Below, piece by piece: positions 1 through 5,727 of a DNA stretch of 5,804 nucleotides (its first letter is position 1; every line of letters starts with the position of its first letter). The notes under the pieces were generated by a model that saw only the letters and a program-made list of their open reading frames with translations, was not told the DNA's origin and did no database searches. The stretch lies in the NCBI GenBank assembly GCA_015484715.1, contig WFUY01000478.1, positions 1 through 5,804 on the forward strand, given 5' to 3'. The stretch is from Thermoflexales bacterium (GTDB lineage: Bacteria; Chloroflexota; Anaerolineae; S140-20). Both the position numbers and the translations under genes were made by a program.

Positions 1-3000
1 GGCCCAGCCCCTCAGCCCCACCTACCAGGTCAGCGATAGCAACCAATCGGGAGGTCCCAGCTTTCAATGGGTCGAAATCCGCGACAGCGGCACCCCTATC
101 CTCCAGGGGACGATGGATAACCGGGGCTCTGGCTCTCACGCCATCGGCTTCTATTTTCCTTTCTTCGACCAGGTCTACAGCCACCTGCGAGCCAGCAGCA
201 ACGGCTACATCTACTTTGGGGACAGCGCCGCTGATGGAACCCAAGTGCCTATCCTCATCGGCAGCTCCAGCGGCATCAACAACTTTATCGCGCCCTTCGG
301 CACCGATCTCTACTTGGTCCAGGGCGTCTCCGCCGTCTACCTGGAACGTCAGACGAGTCCAGAGCGCCGGACGATCATCGAGTTCGTGGATATCCAGTGG
401 TGCTGTGGCCTCAACCTGCCCAACACCTTCGAGGTGATCCTCTACCCGGATGGGCGGATCCTCCTGCAGTACCTCCAGGTGCGCTACCTGAGCAATCCCC
501 ACGCCTGGGTGGTGGCCGGCATCGAGAACGCCGACGGCAGCCAGGGCATCGCCTACTACCAGGACTGGTTCGACGAGAACGACACCCTTCAGGATGGGCT
601 GGCCGTCCTCTTCGACCCCGGCAACTCCGTCTTCGGTCACCTGCTGGCGGACCCCACGGCCCACGAGGCCTACGAGGACCCCGGCTGGATCCTCACCTTC
701 ACCACCGACATCGTCAACCTGACGGGCATCACCGATACCTTCGACGTCACCTACAGCTTGAGCATCAGTTCCGCCGTCGTGCCCACCTCCGCCCTCTGGG
801 CCGTCAATGTGCCTACCAGCGTCGGTCCCATCAGCAACACCTACGCCCGCGCCTTCGACGTCGTCGCCACCCTCCCCCTCTCCGCCGCCTGGGAAGACCT
901 GGCCGTGATGGCCGTCACCGTCACCGCTCAGACCTCCCCCACCCTCTCGACCACGCTCCAGATCACCTACGGCGTCGCCCAGCGGGACCTGCGGGTGACC
1001 AAAGGGTTGGTGCCGGACACACCCGCGCCGGGGCCTGGCGGCGCCTTCGGCTACCTGATCGAGGTGGGGAACGGCGATTATCCGGGGAGCAGCCGGGGGG
1101 CGACAGCCCGGGGCGTCCGGCTCACCGACACGCTTCCCTTCTCGGCCACCCTCGTGGGCTTCCTGGCCTCCCAGGGCACGGTGACCACGACGACGGTGGG
1201 CAGCACTGTCCTCCTTACTTGGGAGGTGGGCACCCTGGAGCGCGGGATCACCGCCCAACTGGGTGTGGCGATGGAAGCCTCCTCTGCCCTCTCCATCGGT
1301 ACGGTGCTCACCAATACCGCCGGAGCCACAATGACGGCCAGCCGGGAGCGCGGCCCCTTCGACAACAACCGGGTGGTCTACACCCTCACCATTGCCCCGC
1401 CCTTCCTGAACTTCGACCTCTCCAAGGACGGTCCCGACCAGATCGGTCCGGGCGAGGTGGCGACCTTCACCCTCTCCGTGATCAACCGGGGGAACGTTCC
1501 CATTACCGGGACGCTGGTCACCGATACGCTGCCCCCCGGCACCGCCTTCTACGCCACCACCTGGCCTACCTACAGTCTGCCGACCAGCCGGACCGTTGTC
1601 TTCACCGTCGGCTTGGTCAACAACGCTCCTTGGAACGCCCTCAGCTTCCAGATCGGCATCAGCGTGCCGCCGACGACGGCTGTGGGCACCTGGCTCACCA
1701 ACACAGCGGAGGTGACCACGACCGCCCCCCTGAGCGGTTTCACCTCGGCCAACGGAGACACGGCCCAGGCCACGATGCAGGTGGTGGACCTGCGGGGTGA
1801 TCCCTTCGTCTACAAGCGACTTCCCACCCAGAACGGCAACTCCATCCCGCCGGAGCCCGGCGGCGACTACACCTTCTGGATCCAGTACGGCAACGCCGGG
1901 TACGTCACCGTCTACAGCGTCACGCTGACGGATACGCTGCCCCCCGCTTACGTGACGCTCCTGGAGGCGACGCCGGCGGGCGGCAACGTGCCCATCACCG
2001 CCACCCCCGGCCTGATCACCTGGACGCTGGACAGCCTGGTCCCCGGCCAGAGCGGATGGGTCCGGGTACGGCTGCTGGTGGACGCCAACGCCCCCGCCGG
2101 CACCCAACTGGTCAACCGGGCCGGCATCACCGTCGCCTCGGGCGGGAACATCACCCTCACCAACGATCAGAGCACCGTCACCGCCACCCTCCAGGCTGCC
2201 GACGTCACCGTCCACAAGGTGGTCACGCCGGCCGGAACGCTCCAGGTGGGGGATCGCCTGACCTACACGCTCCACTTCACCAACACCGGCCCCCTCTCGG
2301 CCACCGGCGTCGTCTTGACCGACGTCCTCCCCAACGGGTTGACCGACGTGGCTTGGGTCACCGATGGTCACCCGATCACCCTCACCGCCGGCCCGCACCG
2401 GTTGGTCTGGGAGGCCACAGCACCGATGGGAACGGGTGACCACGGCACCATCACCGTCACGGCCCGGCTGGACCCCGCTGCCACCTGGCCGGCCCGGCCC
2501 ATCCTGACCAACACGGCGACCATCGCCACGGTGCGGGGGGAGGAGCCGCCGCCCGATGACGATCCCAACACCGCCACCGTCACCAACACCGTCGCCTTGG
2601 CCTCCCCCTACGTGACCAAGGAGGGGCCCACGCTGGCCCTGCCCGGCGAGCTCATCACCTACACGCTGGGGTACGGGAACCCCGGCCTGCTCCCCGCCGA
2701 CGGCGTCTGGCTAACCGATACGCTGCCGGTCGGCACCTCCTACGTCACCGACACCTCCGGCTACCCCCTCCATCAGGCCGGTGGAACGGTCGGTTGGTTC
2801 CTGGGCACCGTCCCCAGCCGGACGACGGGCATCACCTTCCACCTGGTCCTCAGCGCCCCGGCCACCCTCCCCGTCGGCACGGTCCTCCAGAACCAGGTCG
2901 TCCTCACCACGACCTCCTACGACGGCGATCGGACCGACAACACCGCCATCTGGATGACGCCCGTGGGCTACGACCTGAGCGGCTCCTACAAGCGGGCCAA

Positions 3001-4918
3001 CGGACAGCCCGGCCTATGGATCGCCCCCGGCCGCCGCCTCACCTACACTGTGGTTCTGACCAACCGGGGGCCCTACAGCGCCACCGCCGTGACCCTGACC
3101 GACCCGCTGCCCCTCACCACCACCTTCGTGAGCGGTTCGCTGATGGCCACCGGCGGGCAGTACGGTTACGACCCGTCGGGCCGGACGGTTACCTGGACGG
3201 GAACGGTGACGGGCTACACGGCGGTGACGGTCACCTTCCAGGTGACGGTGGCCCCCTCGGGCGCTCAGCCTCGGGGAACCGTCATCGTCAACACCGCCTC
3301 CATCTCCGACGGGACCCAGTTGCTCCAAGCCTCCGTGCCTGTGACGCTGACGGGACCGAACCTGAGTGGGAGCTACAAGTCGGTGGACAACGCCGGTCCG
3401 CTGACAGGCCAGCGCATCACCTTCACCATCGTCCTCAGCAACAGCGGTGAGGTGACGGCGACGGCCCGTGTCACCGACCTCTTGCCCGTGGGCACCGTCT
3501 ACGCCGGCGGTGGCGGGGCCAGCGGCGGGACGCTCCTGTTCGGCACGCCCGTGACCTGGACCGGCGTCGTCACCCCCGGCGGGCGGGTGACGCTGACGTT
3601 GCCGGCAACGGTGACGGCCCTGCCCGGCAGCACGATGGAGAACGTGGCCTGGATTGACGATGGGGCTGGCGTGGTGCTCCGGCGCAGCCAGACGGTGAGC
3701 GTCCTGGCCCCGGACCTGGACCACGCTGAGACCGTCAAGATGGCGAGCACCGGCGCGGTGACCAGCGGTGGGCGGGTGACCTACACGCTGCGGCTGGTCA
3801 ACCGGGGTACGGCTCCCACCACCGCCCGGCTGACCGATACACTCCCCACCGGCCTGGCCTACGCCGGCGGTGGGTCGGCCAGCGGCGGAACCTTGGGCGA
3901 CGGCGCAGCCCCGCTCATCACCTGGACGGGGACGCTGGCGGCCAACGGCGGCGCGGTCACCATCACCCTCCCCGCCGTCGTCACCGCCACGCCGGGCAGC
4001 GACCTCCTGAACGTCGCCTGGGTGGACGACGGCGCCGGTCGCGTCTTCAGCCGGACGGCCTCCCTCCACGTCTACACCGCCCCCGACCTCTCCGGCTCCA
4101 CCAAGGAGGTCACACCGACGGTGGTCCGCCGGGGCGACGCGCTGACCTACACGCTGCGGGTGCGCAACGGCGGCGAGGCCGGCACCGCCTTCCGGGTCAC
4201 GGATACCCTGGGCAGCGGCGTCACCTTCGAGGGCTTCCTGGGGGCCGACGCGGGGAGCTACGGTCAGGCCGGCGGGGTGATCACCTGGACGGGGACGGCA
4301 GCCGGCGGGGCGGAGATCGCCCTGCGCTACCGGGTCCTGGTGCAAGACGGCGCGGCCAGCCCCATCACCAACACGGCCCGCTTCGACGATGGGCAGGGCA
4401 ACCGCTACGACCGGACGGCTTCGGTGACGCTGGCGGAGCCGGTGCCCGATGGGGTTAAGACGGCCACGCCGGCGGGGACGGTCTTCCCCAACAGCACTAT
4501 CACCTACACCATCGTCCTCAGCAACAGCGGCGGCGTGGCAGCCAGCCTCTGGCTGAGCGATCCCATCCCCAGCCATACCCTCTACGTGGCCGGCAGCTTG
4601 GGTATCGGTGCGACCGGGCTGGGCATCGAGCGGGTGCCGCCGGGGGCGATGGGTGTGAGCGACGCCGGGTACAACTACCCCATCTACCATCCCCTGAGTA
4701 GGACCATCACCTGGGAGGACGATCTGCTGCCGGGCAAGCGCGTCACCCTCGTCTTCGCCGTCTTCGTCGAGGGGGACGTGGCCGCCGGCACCCGGATCAC
4801 CAACACCGTCTGGGTCGAGGAGCAGCGCAACCCGACCCTGAGCTTCACCCGCTCGGTGGCCCACACCGTCACCTGGCGGGCCATCTACCTGCCGGTGGTG
4901 GTGCGCAACGGGCCGTGA
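1..4918 (+). CDS. Giant DUF11-repeat exported/surface protein, 5' end missing
   Basis: The frame is open from base 2 to the TGA at 4916-4918, so at least 1638 residues are present and the true start lies left of the window. The ATG at 113 is only an internal Met: coding continues upstream of it with the same domain (YQVSDSN...FQWVEIRDSGTPI). Order of parts: N-terminal globular domain, linker beta-domain, ten DUF11 (TIGR01451-like) repeats, and a C-terminal YLPVVVRN tail. Composition is Thr/Gly/Val/Pro-rich with a single Cys pair and no membrane segment in the visible part, as expected of an extracellular beta-rich stalk. No LPXTG anchor is present. In relatives such arrays often follow a signal peptide and sometimes a subtilisin-like peptidase domain; whether either exists here is outside the window. 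The role (adhesion, S-layer or surface stalk, or secreted enzyme scaffold) is inferred. I am sure of the coding frame and repeat family, not of the function. Confidence 0.93.
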   Translation, partial: AQPLSPTYQVSDSNQSGGPSFQWVEIRDSGTPILQGTMDNRGSGSHAIGFYFPFFDQVYSHLRASSNGYIYFGDSAADGTQVPILIGSSSGINNFIAPFGTDLYLVQGVSAVYLERQTSPERRTIIEFVDIQWCCGLNLPNTFEVILYPDGRILLQYLQVRYLSNPHAWVVAGIENADGSQGIAYYQDWFDENDTLQDGLAVLFDPGNSVFGHLLADPTAHEAYEDPGWILTFTTDIVNLTGITDTFDVTYSLSISSAVVPTSALWAVNVPTSVGPISNTYARAFDVVATLPLSAAWEDLAVMAVTVTAQTSPTLSTTLQITYGVAQRDLRVTKGLVPDTPAPGPGGAFGYLIEVGNGDYPGSSRGATARGVRLTDTLPFSATLVGFLASQGTVTTTTVGSTVLLTWEVGTLERGITAQLGVAMEASSALSIGTVLTNTAGATMTASRERGPFDNNRVVYTLTIAPPFLNFDLSKDGPDQIGPGEVATFTLSVINRGNVPITGTLVTDTLPPGTAFYATTWPTYSLPTSRTVVFTVGLVNNAPWNALSFQIGISVPPTTAVGTWLTNTAEVTTTAPLSGFTSANGDTAQATMQVVDLRGDPFVYKRLPTQNGNSIPPEPGGDYTFWIQYGNAGYVTVYSVTLTDTLPPAYVTLLEATPAGGNVPITATPGLITWTLDSLVPGQSGWVRVRLLVDANAPAGTQLVNRAGITVASGGNITLTNDQSTVTATLQAADVTVHKVVTPAGTLQVGDRLTYTLHFTNTGPLSATGVVLTDVLPNGLTDVAWVTDGHPITLTAGPHRLVWEATAPMGTGDHGTITVTARLDPAATWPARPILTNTATIATVRGEEPPPDDDPNTATVTNTVALASPYVTKEGPTLALPGELITYTLGYGNPGLLPADGVWLTDTLPVGTSYVTDTSGYPLHQAGGTVGWFLGTVPSRTTGITFHLVLSAPATLPVGTVLQNQVVLTTTSYDGDRTDNTAIWMTPVGYDLSGSYKRANGQPGLWIAPGRRLTYTVVLTNRGPYSATAVTLTDPLPLTTTFVSGSLMATGGQYGYDPSGRTVTWTGTVTGYTAVTVTFQVTVAPSGAQPRGTVIVNTASISDGTQLLQASVPVTLTGPNLSGSYKSVDNAGPLTGQRITFTIVLSNSGEVTATARVTDLLPVGTVYAGGGGASGGTLLFGTPVTWTGVVTPGGRVTLTLPATVTALPGSTMENVAWIDDGAGVVLRRSQTVSVLAPDLDHAETVKMASTGAVTSGGRVTYTLRLVNRGTAPTTARLTDTLPTGLAYAGGGSASGGTLGDGAAPLITWTGTLAANGGAVTITLPAVVTATPGSDLLNVAWVDDGAGRVFSRTASLHVYTAPDLSGSTKEVTPTVVRRGDALTYTLRVRNGGEAGTAFRVTDTLGSGVTFEGFLGADAGSYGQAGGVITWTGTAAGGAEIALRYRVLVQDGAASPITNTARFDDGQGNRYDRTASVTLAEPVPDGVKTATPAGTVFPNSTITYTIVLSNSGGVAASLWLSDPIPSHTLYVAGSLGIGATGLGIERVPPGAMGVSDAGYNYPIYHPLSRTITWEDDLLPGKRVTLVFAVFVEGDVAAGTRITNTVWVEEQRNPTLSFTRSVAHTVTWRAIYLPVVVRNGP
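23..691 (+). other. N-terminal globular beta domain of the giant protein (SSNGYIYFG type)
   Basis: This region begins YQVSDSN, then FQWVEIRDSGT, GFYFPFFDQVYSHLRASSNGYIYFG, FIAPFGTDLY, a TFEVILYPDGRILLQY strand pair, and AGIENADGSQGIAYY. The order (W-x-x-I-x-x-x-GT, GFxFPFF, SSNGYIxFG, apF-x-x-DL, FEVIL-x-x-DG-x-I-x-x-QY, GIEN-x-x-G-x-x-GIAYY) matches a domain I recognise from exported bacterial proteins, frequent in Chloroflexota and often next to DUF11 repeats or S8 peptidases. I cannot give it a secure family name. It is probably a ligand-binding or structural beta-sandwich. It holds the only cysteines of the visible protein, the adjacent pair at 401-406. Boundaries are approximate. Confidence 0.65.
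692..982 (+). other. Linker beta-sandwich domain (NEW3/FixG-C-like style)
   Basis: About 97 residues: FTTDIVNLTGITDTFDVTYSL, then ALWAVNVPTSVGPISNTYARAF, then a V-rich run with VTVTAQTSPTLSTTLQITYG. The pattern of 'N-x-TG-x-x-D-T-F-D', a W strand, and a final 'VTAQTSPTLSTT' strand resembles the small Ig-like domains that follow N-terminal globular modules in Chloroflexota exported proteins and describe non-gravitational 'tail' domains in other secreted enzymes. It has no catalytic motif and lacks the LTDTLP motif of DUF11, so I treat it as a separate spacer domain between the N-terminal head and the repeat stalk. The family assignment is tentative. Confidence 0.45.
983..4867 (+). repeat. Array of ten DUF11-type repeats inside the giant protein
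   Basis: Repeats by nucleotide position: R1 983-1408, R2 1409-1786, R3 1787-2197, R4 2198-2602, R5 2603-2971, R6 2972-3358, R7 3359-3712, R8 3713-4084, R9 4085-4435, R10 4436-4867. Each starts near a Lys (e.g. DLSK, DLSGSYK), continues with a strand like LTYTLxxxNxG, then LTDTLP or a close variant, a GG...ITWTG strand, and closes on a strand with Asn-Thr-Ala (LTNTA, IVNTA, LLNVA). Lengths of 117-144 residues fit the family. R10 is longest through an insertion after its LSDPIP motif. R9 (VTDTLG) and R10 (LSDPIP) have the least typical central motif. DUF11 arrays are known in long surface proteins of diverse bacteria; individual function is unclear. Confidence 0.9.
4883..4915 (+). other. C-terminal tail IYLPVVVRNGP, Chloroflexota-style ending
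   Basis: The last 11 residues before the TGA read IYLPVVVRNGP. Tails of the form 'YLPLVLRN' directly at the C-terminus are something I recognise from many otherwise unrelated exported proteins of Chloroflexota. The position at the extreme end, separate from the last DUF11 repeat, would fit a short sorting or anchoring signal, but no named sorting system is established for it as far as I know. The resemblance supports the taxonomic inference; the sorting role is speculation. Confidence 0.5.
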
Positions 4919-4934
4919 ATTTACTCCTTAACAA

Positions 4935-5465
4935 TTAGTGCCAGAAGCGAAACAGCTGTGATGGACTCATCACGTTCGGCAGACAAGCATAGCAATAGGG
5001 TTCTGGAAGCTGGGCTACCATAGCTTCTAGACGGCTTTGCAGTAGGTCGAACTGACCGTTGTAATGGTTGATGAGGGCAAGATCCAACGTCACAATGGTA
5101 TCTACTCCCAGAAAGCTCCCAACTTTATCGGTGCCGAAAGTGCCTAGGCTCAGTACCTTGGCGTCCTCACGGGTAAAGCTATGTTTCCGAAGCCGACGCG
5201 CCCAACGTTTGAAGTATCGGCCGGGTCGTATCACCTGGACTGCTTCCAGGATCAGGTCAACTTCAGGCGGACGGTCAGGGATATGCTGTAATACGTGGAA
5301 GCTCTCAGGCGTCATAAAGAGCGAAGCACCAAACCGCCGTGCCTGGTAAACGAGCACGAGGGAATCCCTCTCCTCTGCGCTTATTGCGAGTTCAGCCCCG
5401 ATCTTCACCAGTCCGCTGATGGCCTTGCGGATGACGTTCTTGTCGAGGAGGTAGAAAAGGCTCAT
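4935..5465 (-). CDS. PIN-like domain protein, putative ribonuclease
   Basis: A 176-residue protein, convergent with the giant gene. Start ATG is at 5465-5463, supported by GGAGG six bases upstream; stop is TAA at 4937-4935. PIN-like signs: a hydrophobic first strand ending in Asp (FYLLDKNV, D8), a second acidic site in FMTPESF (E54), FTREDAKVLSLG (E100/D101) in a helix like the third PIN motif, and VDTIVTLDLALI (D122, D128) like the 'vvTxDxxL' fourth motif. The four-acid set D8, E54, D101, D128 would bind a divalent metal and cut RNA. A basic run RPGRYFKRWARRLRKH (80-95) could contact nucleic acid. Length is somewhat above classic VapC (about 130-140). A late CYAC pair (C158, C161) is unusual for PIN proteins. 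No VapB-type antitoxin is visible on either side. GC is visibly lower than in the giant gene, suggesting acquisition. The gene is surely coding; the PIN assignment is moderate, and toxin versus other nuclease is open. Confidence 0.7.
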   Translation of the reverse strand: MSLFYLLDKNVIRKAISGLVKIGAELAISAEERDSLVLVYQARRFGASLFMTPESFHVLQHIPDRPPEVDLILEAVQVIRPGRYFKRWARRLRKHSFTREDAKVLSLGTFGTDKVGSFLGVDTIVTLDLALINHYNGQFDLLQSRLEAMVAQLPEPYCYACLPNVMSPSQLFRFWH

Positions 5466-5471
5466 CTTTTT

Positions 5472-5476
5472 CCTCC
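5472..5476 (-). promoter_or_regulatory. Shine-Dalgarno GGAGG of the PIN-like gene
   Basis: On the minus strand the bases read TTTTGGAGGAAAAAGATG: a perfect GGAGG with a six-base spacer to the ATG at 5465. This fixes the start of the PIN-like gene. The site lies 12 bases downstream of the GC-rich stem-loop at 5489-5517, so folding of that loop leaves it accessible. Confidence 0.85.
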
Positions 5477-5488
5477 AAAAGGATGGTG

Positions 5489-5517
5489 AAAGCCCCCCTT
5501 ATAATCAGGGGGGCTTT
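5489..5517. terminator. GC-rich stem-loop in the PIN-like gene leader, terminator-like
   Basis: AAAGCCCCCC (5489-5498) pairs perfectly with GGGGGGCTTT (5508-5517) around a 9-base loop, TTATAATCA. In the rightward direction the stem is followed by a short TTTT-A-A-T run. In the leftward direction, the sense of the PIN-like gene, it is followed by CACCATCCTTTT, so the T-tract is interrupted and termination would be partial at best. It sits between the leader repeats and the ribosome binding site, where it could act as an attenuator, an RNA-processing site or a leaky terminator. The stem is certain; which direction it serves is not. Confidence 0.5.
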
Positions 5518-5688
5518 TAATCTCGGGGGAAATTTAAAACGTTAATTCAGAAAAATCAATCGTTAATTCACGTGAATCTTGTGTATTGGTTCTCCATGCT
5601 ACCTTTCAGGGGGCTTTAATCTCGGGGGAATTCTTTGAAATGTTAATTCGGAAAAATCAATTGTGTAATTGGCTCTCTACGCCACCTT
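5506..5688. repeat. Two tandem degenerate direct repeats in the leader
   Basis: Unit 1 spans 5506-5605 and unit 2 spans 5607-5688. Shared blocks, in plus-strand order: CAGGGGG(G)C, TTTAATCTCGGGGGAA, an A/T-rich stretch with GTTAATTC, GAAAAATCAA, TTGTGTA(A)TTGG, then TCTC, and a closing CTACCTT / CCACCTT block. Unit 1 carries about 18 extra bases after AAAAATCAA, including a second CGTTAATTCA and the palindrome at 5566-5577. The conservation of order and spacing across nearly the whole unit indicates duplication followed by divergence. Confidence 0.85.
5566..5577. repeat. 12-base perfect palindrome ATTCACGTGAAT
   Basis: ATTCAC followed by GTGAAT is a perfect dyad centred between 5571 and 5572. 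It lies in the segment present only in leader repeat unit 1. It could be a small regulator site in DNA or part of a hairpin in RNA; with no loop it is a better fit to a protein-binding dyad. Function is unknown. Confidence 0.5.
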
Positions 5689-5690
5689 CG

Positions 5691-5727
5691 TTGCGGCCTC
5701 GCCCTTATTATACCAGACTGGCCGCAA
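5691..5727. promoter_or_regulatory. Inverted repeat flanking the -10, candidate operator
   Basis: TTGCGGCC (5691-5698) and GGCCGCAA (5720-5727) are perfect inverted copies separated by 21 bases. The dyad centre, base 5709, falls inside the TATAAT (5707-5712). One arm lies in the -35/-10 spacer and the other just past the predicted transcript start, so a dimeric or paired regulator bound to both arms would block RNA polymerase. The PIN-like protein itself, a distant regulator, or RNA folding at the transcript start are all possible; none is shown here. Confidence 0.6.

Larger units (their letters stand above)
5466..5700 (-). ncRNA. Structured 235-base leader, candidate regulatory RNA
   Basis: The predicted transcript start is near 5700 (about 7 bases after the -10), giving a leader of about 235 bases before the PIN-like start codon. 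It has frequent stops in all leftward frames, so it does not encode a protein antitoxin of useful size. It contains two tandem degenerate repeats, a 12-base palindrome, and the GC-rich stem-loop just before the ribosome binding site. The order promoter, repeats, hairpin, gene is the order used by type III toxin-antitoxin loci, in which the repeats form the antitoxin RNA. No known RNA family is recognised, so this is a candidate only; it may simply be a regulatory leader. Confidence 0.35.

Noticed and set aside
113..115. ATG as the start of the giant protein
   Set aside because: The same frame is open to the window edge and the upstream residues belong to the same N-terminal domain, so this is an internal Met.
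397..1800. 467-codon open frame on the plus strand in another frame
   Set aside because: Arg/Pro/His-rich shadow of the giant gene, which has clear domains over the same bases.
3014..4864. 616-codon open frame on the minus strand
   Set aside because: It is antisense to the DUF11 repeats, and its Gly/Arg/Ala/His-rich composition is what the GC-biased third positions of the true gene produce; no domain is visible.
5068..5489. Plus-strand open frames opposite the PIN-like gene
   Set aside because: No recognisable domain or ribosome binding site; the minus-strand gene has both GGAGG and PIN-like motifs.
5500..5505. TATAAT reading rightward in the stem-loop
   Set aside because: The position 17 bases upstream (AAAAGG) is not a -35 element and no gene lies downstream; it is the loop of the hairpin.
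5568..5597. Nine-residue leader peptide (MENQYTRFT) on the minus strand
   Set aside because: Weak ribosome binding site, lies in repeat unit 1 only, and the other repeat has no matching ATG; likely chance.
5506..5688. CRISPR array
   Set aside because: Only two long, diverged, directly adjacent units without unique spacers.
5691..5727. Terminal inverted repeats of a small mobile element
   Set aside because: Only 21 bases lie between the arms and no target-site duplication is visible; the placement around the -10 fits an operator better.
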